From positions 1-31,922 of the forward strand of contig JAKLZA010000212.1 of the NCBI GenBank assembly GCA_030704615.1: 31,922 bases of DNA. The letters run 5' to 3'. Positions within the stretch are counted from its first letter, which is position 1. Each line of letters starts with the position of its first letter. Of the stretch, positions 1 through 10,112 are shown piece by piece. A program made the translations under genes and the position numbers. This DNA is from Takakia lepidozioides (taxonomy: Eukaryota; Streptophyta; Takakiopsida; Takakiales; Takakiaceae). The notes under the pieces were generated by a model. It saw nothing but the letters and a program-made list of their open reading frames with translations, was not told the origin of the DNA and did no database searches.

Positions 1-424
1 ACATGAGAGGATGGCCATACAATGTGTTACACTCACAACTACGCTTGAGCAAGCTACAATAGAAGTTAACAGTCAAGTGGAAAGATGTACGAAGGCAGAG
101 GCAGAGAATGTCGAGCAAGCGAAACTCATTGTCGATATGAAGAATACAATCTGTCGTAATGAGAATACTTTCAAGCAATACAGACAGGTTGAAGCTGACC
201 AAGAGAGGTACATCCTGGAATTGCAACAAACGGTCATGGTAAAGAGAAATGAACTCTCTGTGGCTAACAAGGCTTGGAAGGAAGCCAATAATCTGGCTGC
301 TGCCTATGCGAGTTTGGTTGAACCTCATGCGAAGCGCATGGAGGCTTTACAGCAGCAGATAGATGTGTATAGGCTCACAGAGGAGCAGACTCTCAGGGGT
401 GCCACACGCAACTTGGTGGATAAC
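1..424 (+). pseudogene. Truncated coiled-coil (gag-like) retroelement protein, fragment
   Basis: An open frame enters from before the window (visible Met at 11) and encodes an Ala/Glu/Lys/Gln-rich chain that reads as a long alpha-helical coiled coil. It aligns without gaps to the middle of the longer protein at 24117-25610: the stretch from MAIQC to NLVDN is about three quarters identical by eye. Shared blocks include KLIVDMKNTICRNE and AKRMEALQQQ. Homology stops sharply at about 424, just after the codons for LVDN; the frame then runs into unrelated sequence and ends at 511. The break is most simply the insertion point of the next element, or a deletion. The rest of this copy is not in the window. 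The function is unknown; the second copy lies directly upstream of a polypurine tract and probable LTR, so an LTR-retroelement structural or accessory protein is likely. Confidence 0.7.
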
Positions 425-726
425 CCGGGGGCTGCACTCTTTATAAACTGTGCGTATCACGTGCGTTCGTCGCCTAATAAAAAAACCCCCTGTATATGGG
501 TCCTTGGATAATTTATACCCCCTCTGTACATACTTTTTGAAGATTATAAAATCCCCTCCTGTAAATATACAAAAATTTACAATTTTCGAAAAGTACCCCC
601 TTCTGTATGTATATTCTCATTTTTCATCATTAAAAATAACCCTCCAATATGTATATGTATGTTTTTATATTATATCGAATTTATTCATTTAAAACATAAT
701 AAAATCTAACAAATTAATTAAAAAAA
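425..726. repeat. AT-rich transposon end with subterminal short repeats
   Basis: There is no credible gene here. The stretch is AT-rich and holds about five imperfect copies of a motif like ACCCCCTYCTGTAYATA, starting near 484, 519, 551, 594 and 639, separated by A/T tracts. Such clusters near the end of a DNA transposon are typical subterminal transposase-binding repeats. It lies next to the 3' end of the DDE transposase pseudogene (727-5139), so it probably belongs to that element. No matching inverted end was found on the other side. Confidence 0.4.
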
Positions 727-3700
727 TTATTTGCCTTTGATAAAGTTGTCAAAGACTTTTCGGTCATTTGCATCAAGAACATATGTGTTTGACTTGACAT
801 TGTACTTTAAACATGCTAACGCGATAATGGAATCCAAATCAACCATCATGTTATCCGTCAAATCGTACGTATAGACCCCTCCTCGAATTTTTTGGTACCA
901 TGCTAACCCAATCTCCATATGAGAAGGACGCTCCAATAAATCAACAGAATCCCTACATTCTACAAACCGCTTAATGATTTTCTTCCGCATTCTTTGAACC
1001 CTGCCCAAATACTAAGTGCCTTTGGTTGCTCCTCTGCAGGTTTTCCCTGGTCTACCTTTCCTGTTTGTAGTTTGGATCGCAGTCTCCACATCAACAAAAA
1101 ATACAGCACAATCCGAACCCAATCCCAAGCTCGTGGCTTTGTTGCTGGTAGTTGGTTTGTTTTCTCGGCAAAACAACATCGATGCACTTCTTACTCGTGT
1201 CAATCTATCCTTGGATAGAGTAGGGTTGCCATTGAGTTGGCTAACCAAAGTGCTTTTGAATATGGTCTTCCCGTCTACTTTGACAAATGGAACCACTGCC
1301 TTCGATCCATCTTTCTCTTGTTCAAACTCATCAATGACAGCATCCAGAGTATGTCTCAATTCACTTTGAACAAGTACCTCTTCCGCATGATCATCCAAAG
1401 GTTGGCTCAAAACATCCTCCATTGAATTCGAAGGCCCGCACACCAATTCGTCTTCCACGACCTCATTTTGAATATGTGTGTCTGCATTAAGAGGACAAAT
1501 AGAATCTATGGCATTGACATCATCACCCTCCTCTTCCATGCTTTTGAATAGCTCGACCTCCATTTGTCTCTCAATTGTCCATGGCTCATTCCACCAATCC
1601 AAGTTTGTTGCTTTGTTTGGTTTCATCCCAAGTTTATGGCATAAAAGTTGCGCTTCTAGAAATCCAGTTTTCAAAGCCTCCACAATGCAATCATCCGATT
1701 GGACAGTAGAAAAGTCGGACAAATCAGCAAGGGGGATACCTGGCTTCTTCTCCAAAGAAGACCATATGTGTTCTTGTTTCTTGTGAGCTCTTGAGAACTG
1801 GGGTCATTTTGGATTCGCCTCGAACTCGGATATGCGTATTAATGCTCCCGCACTCTCAATCAAATCACACCCGTCATATGTCCTCTCATTCCGTGACATA
1901 CCTCCCACTTTGCTGAAGAATATTTCATACACATCTGAACCCACAAGGCTCAAAGGAACTTGCACATGATTAAACTTATCCTTGAACAATTTGATAAGTA
2001 GAACCACGTAGTGGCATGAAATTTGTAAATCCAAGTATGCTTCCCTGCTAATGAAGAAGGATTTCAGATTATACACCTCGTGCTGGAATAGCCACAACTT
2101 CCACAATCTGAAAAAAAAATGATACCTTCGCAGCAGATTGTACCCTCTCACACAATGACATGTGAGGAGACAAAAAAATGTCGATGTAGCATGAAATGAT
2201 GTATAGGTAAATTTCAGTACCTTTGGTCCTCTCTCTTCAATGATTCACAGTTGATTGTAACTCCCTCAAATAAGCTTGCACCTTCCGAGATGCCAGTCGT
2301 TGAGCTGCTGCCCAATTCTGTCGATCTTCTCTTTTGATATCACATTCCCGAAGTCCATGCTTGTCCACTGAAAATGAATGGTAGACCAATAACACATGAT
2401 TCAATGTAGCAACCTCATCACCCAACACCAAAGTCCGTGATGCACTGTCCAAGGGATTTACCAATTTTTTCCCATTGTGGATGAAGTCCTGATCATGGAG
2501 TCCGTATATATCTCCCCCGTTGCACACTCGACCTGTAAACAACCATCCTTCCCAAGGGATGCAAAATCTATTTCCAGCCCCATTGGCATAATCTTCTAAC
2601 ATCACTTTTCTCCTCCTACTATCTCCGTCTGAAGCATGCCCAATTATAGGCCCAACCACGTCCCTCACATATTTGTCCCACAACTGTCTCACCACTTCCC
2701 ATTGTGATCTCACAAAATTGTTGTCAAATCTATTGCAAGTGAGCTGGATTACCAATACCAATCGAGGTAACCGTACATGTAGAGGATTTGCTATCAACAC
2801 TCTAGCATAATGGGCAACCACATTGTTTTTGAATGCCTCCACAATATGTTGGTACCCTGATTCCCCTTCTCCCACTTGCACCACAAAAATTGAAATACAT
2901 ACATGGTTGTCTTGAAGCCCACAAAACCCGAGAAGGGTGTCATCCCTAGCAATCCAACGTACCAATCGCTTCACAACAGTTTCATCTTCGGCCACCATCA
3001 CTGGGATGCTTCCCAATGGAATATTTGCATCTTCCATCACATCTCTGTAAATTCCAGCCACATGCTGAAATATATCATCCGTTTCTCCCGCTCTATACTT
3101 CAAACCTTTCCTCAAAGACCGTCTTGTAGTATCAATAGAATGACCCCCCACATTTGAAGCCAAAAAATGATGCAATCTCGGACCCCCCAAAGCTGCACAG
3201 TCTCAAACATTGTTTTTGTGCTAGTACCATACCTCTTCCCTTGTGGAGACCTGTCAATATTCTTGCCCATATCAACAAGAAAATCTCACAAACTTTCTTT
3301 TCCTTCAAAATCCCCCCTCCTATGTGCATCAACAATATCACAACAAAATTTGAGAACATCTCCTCTTTCAATTGCCTCAATCCCAGACTCCTTCAAACTC
3401 CTACATCGCACAAACAATGATGCCACTTTGGTCCTGGCCTCCCACAATTTGAACCTCAACTGCCTCAACTCCTGTCTGTTTTTGTAAACTTGTTTGACAA
3501 TCTCCGCATTTCCAAGATATGACAACCTTCTTCCCTTGCCAGTATCTCTCTCCCCTCTACATTCCATGGCACCTCTTTCTCTATATACCCTCATTCTAAA
3601 GTCATTTTCCAAGGGAATGGAAGAACATGCTGAACATCTCAAGTTTGGAAATGGCTCCCCATCCAATGACACTCTAAAACAATCCGCGTGCCGAAACGTA

Positions 3701-5139
3701 CCAACAACCTTATGCTCTTGATTGTTTAGAGTGATGGTTGCATTTGTCAACGGCTCGACATACCACTTCTTTCCTCCCTTGCTATCTTGAAGGAATGGTT
3801 TCAGACTTATTCTCTGCTGGTTGTACTCCCACCATTCATCCCATAGGCCCCAACACAAACTGTCTCTTCCTTTGTTGCATTGGGACCTTTGCTGTAATTG
3901 TCAATCCTCGATCAGATCTCCCCGTTGGGCAGCGTAAACACAAGCGTATGGAGTTTGTGACGAGGATGCTCCCATTGTTGATGCCACAATTGGATTGTCA
4001 AGTGGTGGGGACGGCAACACAGGTTGACTGACCAAGAAAGAGCTTAGATCCCGTTGCTTTACATCTTTGGCAATCATAGGCTTTGGAGGCCTTCCTCTCT
4101 TTTTGCAAGGTCCTTCACTACTTCCAACCTTCTGGCAAATCTCTGCATCGACATGAGTTTTTCCTTTCACATGCTCTGTCAAAGAAGATTGCAAAGAACC
4201 TGTCCTTGGAAACAAGAGTAGCCACTTCGAATCCAGTGGGCACCTAATCCTTATGGAACCCAACTGCGAATAGTCTCCAATTGTGGCTTCCACAATCTCA
4301 AATTTGTTTCCAGGATTGTCCTCACAAAACCGAGCGACTTCCTCTAATGCCTCCTTCACCCTGTTCTTCTTTGCATCTAATGCTTCATCTGCATTTACAG
4401 GGCTGATGACACATTGTGATGAACCCTTCCCATGACGCCTCTCATAGGCTATGCGATGCCCCTCACTCCTCAAATGAGATCTCATAAAGTTTGCACATGC
4501 ATCATATGGTTTGTTTTTCCCAGACCGTGCATAAACATCCTCACACTCAACACACCATATGTGGAACATTGCTTGTCCTTGTTGATCCTTTGTCATCAGC
4601 TCAAACTTGTCACATCGTCCTTCTGCAGAGATTTTCCTTTCAACGGCTCTAATCTCTTTCTGCCATTTTTGAATATCGTTGGATGTAGCCAACGTGCTGC
4701 ACAATCTACCAGATCTCTGCTGAAGTGCATGCTCATGTGCATGGTCTTCATTTCCACCATCGCCAGCAAAGGGTGTATGAGGGTCCATCCTCATCTTGGT
4801 AGACACTGGTGCCGGGTCCTCGCCTGGTCTGTCCTCATGCAAGATCGTAGAACCACTGGAAGATAGAGGTCTTTTCAATCCTTGGTCCCCATCATTTTGG
4901 TCTGAAATCTTAATGTGTACAGTATCCCCTTTCAGAACCATCCTCTCTTCTTGCTTGGCTGAAAGGACACTACCCCCCATGGAAAGGAAATGAAATTTTG
5001 CTGAGACAAGCTCATCACCTATAATTTCTGCTCAGATGCATTTGTATGTGACACCTTGCATAGTGAACACAGAACCAAGCCTGTTTGGTGATGCATCTCC
5101 TCCAACAAGCAGGACTTTTACTTCCAACTCTTCTTCCAT
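727..5139 (-). pseudogene. DDE-type transposase pseudogene, intronless, six stops and two frameshifts
   Basis: About 1470 codons can be followed from an ATG at 5139 to a TAA at 727-729. In order, the N-terminal part has a Cys2-His2-like finger (WCVEC...HLRSEGH) and an AT-hook (KKRGRPPKP). A conserved middle region includes GTFRHADC and CSACSSIP. The core has VAEDET (Asp near 2985), GFCG, ASDGDSRRRK (near 2628) and LHDQDFIHNGKKLVNPL (near 2488). Further on come LVGSDVYEIFFSKVGG and a charged tail. This order matches a large DDE-like transposase family that I know from plants and marine animals but cannot name. The frame is interrupted by TGA at 5034, 3903, 3288, 2239 and 1806 and TAG at 1014 (first base on the minus strand). 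It also has a one-base loss in a G run near 3183 and a one-base gain in a T run near 2113. The frame resumes directly after each lesion, so these are mutations, not introns. Confidence 0.8.
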
Positions 5140-6223
5140 GATGAGTTCACTTGCAAAATGCAATGAAAACATTTCAAATCAGACCTTGATAGACCAATAA
5201 CAAAGCACCCGGGTTGGAAGGTTCCAAAGTCATGTTTTATACAACCCTATAGGCTGTCCAAGTAGGAACTACGTTCATAAGAGGATGAAATGTATACAGA
5301 AGCAAGTACCTGATTGATGAGTTTGATGTTGTTAATTTTTGCTGCTGCTATTGACCAAATGCTACTACTTCCACTGCTGGTAGCCCTCTTGGGTGATCCT
5401 GAACCCACAGTCCATCCTTGCATCAGCGGCTAGCCCTCCCTCCACACTAACATATTTAAATACAAAGTTCTGTCAAACTCCCTACGATGTTGCATGAAGA
5501 AAGCTCACCTTGTTGACAATATTGTCCCACCGCTGTGGATCAAATTTATAGAACTCATGCCAGCGCTGTTCCTTGCTCCAAATCTGGCCCTCTTGGATGA
5601 TTTTGCACCCACGATCCTCTCCCTGCATCAACAGCTACCCCTCCCTCCACACTAACAATGCGTACATCATGCCTCTGCAGCTACTACTGTGGCTTCCAGT
5701 TGACCATCTACCCATCCAGGTTTCTTGTAGCTATCATTCCACATGGAATCATAGGTAATCTGGAGCTTGGAATCCGCCATCTGGAAATCTAGGGACGACT
5801 CTGATAATAGGGAAAAACAGGCTGAAATGTGTTGAAGAAGGTTCCTTCATTAGCAGTCCCTTGTTCTATCTATTATCTTTTTTTTAGGTACTGTCATGCT
5901 ACCACCTCGGCAGCAACTTGCAAAGTCACTCCAGAGCACCGTAGATCCACCCAACGAGCTAACTTACAGAATTCAATACATATGCTTCAGGGCTGAGTCT
6001 GATGAGAGGGAAAAACAGGCTGAAACAGGTCAAACCAGAAGGTGCCCTCAGGCTGAAATACGTTGAAGAAGGTACCTTTCATCAGCAGTGCCTTGCTTTA
6101 TCAATTGCGCTGTTGCCGCTGCTGTTTCCAGTTGACCATCCACCCACATTGTCCCACCATTGACTGGGGTCAGAAAAGTGTCTCATTCCAAAGCTTCTCT
6201 TCATCTCTGTGGTGCTATTGTAG
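5140..6223. other. Degenerate intergenic debris with internal duplications
   Basis: No convincing gene. On the minus strand, two short open stretches end in good splice-donor contexts: AACAAG/GTGAGC near 5511 and AATCAG/GTACTT near 5310. The first encodes a Trp/Arg-rich piece (WSKEQRWHEFYKFDPQRW) that faintly recalls Myb/SANT-like transposon DNA-binding proteins. In-frame stops surround both, so I do not call exons. Several segments are present twice (separate entry). Confidence 0.3.
5400..6150. repeat. Imperfect direct duplications
   Basis: Three pairs are visible: CCCTCCCTCCACACTAACA near 5437 and again near 5642; GGGAAAAACAGGCTGAAA near 5811 and again near 6008; and CCAGTTGACCATC near 5697 and again near 6129. 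Their offsets differ (about 205, 197 and 432 bases), so this is a patchwork of local duplications, not a simple tandem array. Confidence 0.5.
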
Positions 6224-6893
6224 GGTGACTTCAATGCCCAAGTGGGCAAAGGGCTCCATCAGGACGATATCATTGGGTCTTCTGGTGAGGACGAGCTGAA
6301 TTCTAATGGCAGACGGTTAATTAACTGTCTGGAAGAGCTTCAGCTTTTGACCTTGATTAACAAGACAAGAGGTGACCAAGTGCAGTGGACTCGTGAGAAA
6401 TCCCAAACTGGGGAACGTTCCATTGTGGACTATATCATAATGGACAAAAATTTGTTCCCCCAGTGTGCCAATGTGTTGATCGACAGAACTGATATTGGTA
6501 CCTCTGACCACTTTCTGGACTGAGATCAAAAGGTGTTTTCCCAAGGCCAGAGTAGAAGAGATTCTCAAGGACCTGGACCTAGATCCGCAAGTCTTGACCC
6601 TGCTGGATAAATCAGACTTAGAGGCTGTAGTGTCCAAAGCCATGTCTATTGCCATGAGATTGTCTGATGAAAATGAAGTTAGGCATAAAACTTCCCTGAA
6701 CTTGTTTCTAGTCAGTGACATGGGGGAGGACATCTTGGATGACCTCAAGGGTCCACCCACTCTTGGCACTAGACTGAAATTTAAACTCAGGGAAGGAAGC
6801 CTACCTTTGAACATGAAACAGAAGCAGAGAGGAAAGGGGGAGTGCACTCTCCCAAGTGAACCTGCATCATTCAGTTGGCAAGACCGTGTCTGA
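6224..6893 (+). pseudogene. Non-LTR retrotransposon (LINE) endonuclease fragment
   Basis: The frame starting at 6224 reads GDFNAQVGKG, then SNGRRLINCLEELQLL, and ends with RSIVDYIIMDK and IGTSDHF. These are hallmarks of the endonuclease/exonuclease/phosphatase domain at the N terminus of LINE ORF2: GDFNA carries the metal/nucleophile-activating Asp and Asn, and SDH carries the catalytic His. Only the C-terminal half of the domain remains, and sequence before GDFNA is unrelated. A small indel near 6515 moves the continuation to another frame, which begins FWTEIKRCFP and stays open to 6893. No reverse transcriptase motif follows. This is a dead, twice-truncated copy, and its position beside other broken elements fits old insertion debris. 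Confidence 0.8.
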
Positions 6894-6942
6894 AAAATTG
6901 ATCCATTTGAAGACACCACGGTGTAGCTGAGCACAGCCTGAC

Positions 6943-7395
6943 ATGACAACAATTAAACATCATACTGAGACAAGAGAAGCAGTCAAGGACACAGTCATGC
7001 ATATGGCAGCAAGTGATCACCCTTCAAACATGATTGAAAACATACATGAGGTCAAAGGCAATAAGAAATCAGCGAAGGGTACTGCAGCTAACAGTTGGAG
7101 TGTCTTTAAAGACAAAGGGAAGAGAAAGAAACACTTCACTGGCAATGAGGGGAGGCTGTGGAAACGCCAAGAGGATGGCACAAATGATAGAAATAACAGG
7201 GCTGGGCAAAGGATCCTGCAGGAAGAAGAAAGGGTATGTCAGCATGGAAAGGACGTGCGGCTCATTCCAACAGAAAGGGGAACATTCGTGCAGTTAAGTA
7301 CAACAACCAATTGCCCTTCAATTATGGCTGGAATTTTCCAAAAGGCGAGGGATGATAAGGATGAGATTGTACTCATAAGACGTTGTTTGCCGTAG
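6943..7395 (+). CDS. Hypothetical ORF, 150 codons, doubtful
   Basis: An open frame encoding a Lys/Arg/Glu/Asn-rich, low-hydrophobicity chain (for example KDKGKRKKHF and RILQEEERVCQ). I recognise no domain. It follows the LINE fragment on the same strand at a 50-base distance, so it may be a decayed linker between the endonuclease and a lost reverse transcriptase, or chance. There is no clear start context, poly(A) signal or splice structure. Confidence 0.2.
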   Translation: MTTIKHHTETREAVKDTVMHMAASDHPSNMIENIHEVKGNKKSAKGTAANSWSVFKDKGKRKKHFTGNEGRLWKRQEDGTNDRNNRAGQRILQEEERVCQHGKDVRLIPTERGTFVQLSTTTNCPSIMAGIFQKARDDKDEIVLIRRCLP

Positions 7396-7708
7396 CCTTG
7401 TGGCCATTGACCCCGTGCCCAGTTTCAGTGGGAACAAAAGGAACAGGGCTGACGTTGGTAGTAAAACTTACCATCGTATAAGGAATTAATCCGGGTTTTC
7501 CAGATATCCTCTAGAAAACCCTTCACACAAGCATCAATCTGTTGTGTGTGATTTGCCCAAAAACTAGGCCTCAGGAGGGCCTGGGCTTTTGGCTCAGCCT
7601 CGAGACTTTCAAAGTTGGTAAACAGGGGTACAGGCACAATTCCCTTGATAAGAGAGCCTCTCTTTGGTGAGAGAACCCGGACAGTGTATCAGAAAATGAA
7701 GGGGGCTG
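7396..7708. other. Intergenic, nothing recognised
   Basis: I see no gene, repeat or regulatory signal that I can support. It flanks the left inverted end of the 14.5-kb element. I could not find a target-site duplication shared with the right flank after 22186. Confidence 0.4.
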
Positions 7709-7781
7709 CTATTTCATGAGCCATGAGCCATGAGCGGCATGAGCCATGAGCAGAGTCGTAAGTGTGGAAAAAAACATGAGC
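7709..7781 (+). repeat. Left inverted end: CATGAGC cluster
   Basis: It starts CTATTTCATGAGC and has CATGAGC at 7715, 7722, 7729, 7738 and 7745 (nearly head to tail), plus one more at 7775. The mirror cluster is at 22092-22186. Clustered short motifs at both ends suggest transposase-binding sites. Confidence 0.65.
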
Positions 7782-7815
7782 AGCACTATTTTCCGGAAAT
7801 GAGTGTCCGCGGGAA

Positions 7816-7827
7816 TAGGGTTTAGGG
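7816..7827 (-). promoter_or_regulatory. Telo-box-like motif
   Basis: The plus strand reads TAGGGTTTAGGG, nearly two plant telomere units. Single telo-boxes (AAACCCTA) act in many plant promoters, and short runs also mark old double-strand-break repair. It lies just inside the left end of the element and next to no obvious transcription start. Its function is not shown. Confidence 0.25.
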
Positions 7828-8070
7828 TGCCACGGTCATAGGGGGAGAAGGACCTCCCGATGAAGGAGGTTCGGCAATGTTATTTAGAATTATATATTGA
7901 AAGGCAATGTTTCGCGAATGGTAGGGTGGTACTGCTCTGTACAATGGGGGCCCATTTCAGCCTACCAGCCATTTGCAAAATCCACCCACACTCCCAATCC
8001 CAAACGAAATGAGCAATGACGCATTCTCGGAACGATGGACACAGAATAGAATAAAAAGAGGGCACAATGA
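7828..8070. other. Element interior without a gene
   Basis: This stretch lies between the left end cluster and the 3' end of the minus-strand gene at 8164-9243. It has short chance frames only and nothing recognised. Confidence 0.4.
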
Positions 8071-8074
8071 GGTT

Positions 8075-8080
8075 TTTATT
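8075..8080 (-). promoter_or_regulatory. Poly(A) signal AATAAA for the 8164-9243 gene
   Basis: On the minus strand it reads GATCAATAAA, about 85 bases after the stop codon. The related plus-strand gene has the same decamer downstream (9921-9930), so the 3' untranslated regions may also be related. Confidence 0.5.
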
Positions 8081-8163
8081 GATCCACATGAATTGCATTT
8101 GAAGCACGTCTACTGTGCTGATTGTGCCATCAAATCTTGAGCCCTGTGCCTACTGAATACAAG

Positions 8164-9243
8164 TCACGTTGTCAATGGGACTTCGACTGCTCTCAGAACT
8201 AGCTCATGAGTCATGGGGCTCCTCCATGTAAAGTCGATTGCAGCCGTTGTACCGCCCCTAGTGATGTTCACCACAATGTCCTGCCCTTCAATCATACCAC
8301 CATCGAATATGGAAATCTTCACGTTTTCGTCGTCCACACCAATGCGAATGTCCCCATACAATGGAGAAGAGGAGCGCACTCCTCGAGGAGAACAGGTCTC
8401 TCCGATGGAGTCCACCCACGTCCAGTGGCAGCAGTTCCACCGCAACAGCATAGCAGTGCGCCTTCTTCTGCATGGGTGACCGTCGTAGCTGGGAAAATCG
8501 GAATCGAGGATGCGCAGGAGCCACGGACTCCTCAGACCAAGATCGTCACCCCGCTCGAAGGCGTAGTGGCCTACGATATACTCAAAAGCCACCAATGTTT
8601 CCACAATCGAACCAGTATCTTCTCTGTAATCTGTGTACCAGATAACAATGTCTCCCGATGTGGCCGAATACATTGCATAATCGATGCCTCCAAAGGGGCA
8701 GTCGTCCCGGTTCCGGAAGCACGGCATCCTTGCAAAGGAGGACCTGAGGACGACTTGGATGCCGATGACCTTGCGGACAGCTACGAAGCCCTTAGATTTT
8801 GGAAATGATACGAAGCGGAAGAGCAGTCCGGCCTCCAATAATGGAGCATCTGGGTCACACGTACCCACCGACGGAGGTGGAACGTGTTCATCACGCCAGC
8901 GGTGGATGAAGCCATACATCTTTCTCATCAACAAGTTATAGTTTGAGATCTGCCACCGAAGTCCATCCCCCGGATGGAAATTCGGCGCCGCATTTACATC
9001 GAAGAGGGGATGGACTTCGTCGTGTCCAGTGGCTATCGGCCCACCTGGCAGTGACTGCCCATAGTTTGCATGGCAGGGTAGGAAACTGAAACGGCTACAT
9101 TCATGCAGCAGCCAATCTTCATCGGTCCAGGATCCTGTAGGGGGGAAATTTAAATGTGCCCTGGAGTGTTTGTGAGGAATTGCAGCGTTAGCTTGAACTT
9201 TTTCCAGCCACCGTGGTCCTCCTCCTCCATCCGTGAGCTGCTG
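8164..9243 (-). CDS. Unknown two-part protein, paralogue A
   Basis: The frame is open from just after an in-frame TGA (9246-9244) to the TGA at 8166-8164, 359 codons. The first ATG is only at 8928, but the reading upstream looks coding (PRWLEKVQANAAIPHKH, EDWLLHECSRFSFLPCH, GDGLRWQISNYNL), so an upstream exon or a lost start is likely. The C-terminal half, from about 8751, matches the plus-strand ORF at 9250-9855 at roughly 45-50% identity. Shared motifs are DCPxxGxDYAM, SGDI, YxFERG, RWNCCxWT, YGDIR, DGG-I-GxDIVV and LVLRxxEVP. No signal peptide, membrane segment or known domain is recognised. A copy of the element's palindrome lies within the frame at 8976-8995. Function unknown; it is cargo of the element. 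Confidence 0.6.
   Translation of the reverse strand, partial: QQLTDGGGGPRWLEKVQANAAIPHKHSRAHLNFPPTGSWTDEDWLLHECSRFSFLPCHANYGQSLPGGPIATGHDEVHPLFDVNAAPNFHPGDGLRWQISNYNLLMRKMYGFIHRWRDEHVPPPSVGTCDPDAPLLEAGLLFRFVSFPKSKGFVAVRKVIGIQVVLRSSFARMPCFRNRDDCPFGGIDYAMYSATSGDIVIWYTDYREDTGSIVETLVAFEYIVGHYAFERGDDLGLRSPWLLRILDSDFPSYDGHPCRRRRTAMLLRWNCCHWTWVDSIGETCSPRGVRSSSPLYGDIRIGVDDENVKISIFDGGMIEGQDIVVNITRGGTTAAIDFTWRSPMTHELVLRAVEVPLTT
8976..8995. repeat. Palindrome copy inside a coding frame
   Basis: GGAAATTCGGCGCCGCATTT is an AAATGCGG-YR-CCGCATTT family member with one arm base changed. It is read in the minus-strand frame as part of VNAAPNF. Confidence 0.6.
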
Positions 9244-9249
9244 TCATTG

Positions 9250-9855
9250 AGCGTACTCCGCGACTCTTTTTGAAGAATGTCGTGCCGCCGAAATCCAGCC
9301 GACTGCCCTTATCATGGGCACGATTATGCTATGTTCAAACCAGAATCAGGAGACATCATTGTCTGGCTCTCTGTTTTCACAGACGCTGCTGGAATCAAGC
9401 AAGAGTCTTTGCGCGCAATGGAGTATCTGGAGGGCTATTACCGCTTTGAGCGAGGTGAGGGCGAGGGTCAATGCGGTCCGTGGGTCCTGAAAATTGTTGA
9501 TCTCGATATACCAAGCTGGAAAGGGATGCCGGATAGATCACGCACGGCCTCGCTTTGGCGCTGGAACTGTTGCCAGTGGACCAGGGAGGACGGCACCGGG
9601 GAAAACTATATACGTGCAGATCACTCCGCTCTTCCAGTGTATGGAGACATTCGGCTGCGTTGCGAAGACGAATCGCACGGGCACATGAGGCCCACAGTGA
9701 CCTTGTCAATGTATGATGGTGGTATCATTGATGGACATGACATTGTCGTCGGCTCCAGCAAGGGCAGCAGAACGACCGAATTGCAGTTTACCTCGAGGTG
9801 CCGCAACAGTGATGGGCTTGTTTTGAGGGGTATCGAAGTTCCGTCGACTTGGTGA
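9250..9855 (+). CDS. Unknown protein, paralogue B (C-terminal half only)
   Basis: An intact open frame runs from ATG 9277 to the stop at 9853-9855 (192 codons). Homology with paralogue A begins earlier, near 9250: SVLRDSF, then TGA at 9271-9273, then RMSCRRNPADCPYHGHDYAM, against VVLRSSFARMPCFRNRDDCPF in paralogue A. The TGA is therefore probably a nonsense change or the start has moved to 9277. The part matching the N-terminal half of paralogue A is missing. Conserved Trp/Cys/Asp motifs (RWNCCQWT, YGDIRL, DGGIIDGHDIVV) suggest a folded, mostly beta protein, but I do not recognise the family. An AATAAA signal follows 70 bases after the stop. Confidence 0.6.
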
Positions 9856-9924
9856 AGCCCATGTAGAAGGAGGAAGGGCTTAGTTTTGTCTGCAGTTGGT
9901 AAATGTGAGACATCGTGTCCGATC

Positions 9925-9930
9925 AATAAA
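9925..9930 (+). promoter_or_regulatory. Poly(A) signal AATAAA for paralogue B
   Basis: It occurs in the decamer GATCAATAAA, 70 bases after the stop of the 9277-9855 frame. The same decamer follows paralogue A on the other strand. Confidence 0.5.
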
Positions 9931-10112
9931 CCCATCGTACCTCACTTCTGTATGATTGTGTTTCATTGTGTTGAATAACTGTCGGAATTGGCCCACTGTT
10001 TACAATTTGATGTCTCATTTCTACAATGTGTCTGTCCGGATGAATATAGCAGAGTAACCGGTATGTGAATCATGTGTCAAGAATATACCAGAGTAACGCC
10101 ATGTCGGACATT

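Noticed and set aside
2110-2220. GT-AG intron in the DDE transposase between AAAG/GTACTG and TTTCAG
   Set aside because: The protein reads on through this segment with family-like sequence (IYLYIISCYIDIF); a stop plus a T-run indel explains the break.
727-5139. Reassignment of TGA as a sense codon, because five TGA interrupt one frame
   Set aside because: The same frame also has a TAG and two frameshifts, and the ParB-methyltransferase gene has no internal TGA; pseudogene decay is simpler.
5290-5760. Myb/SANT-like exons on the minus strand
   Set aside because: Donor sites look good, but in-frame TAG codons precede both segments and no acceptor gives a continuous frame.
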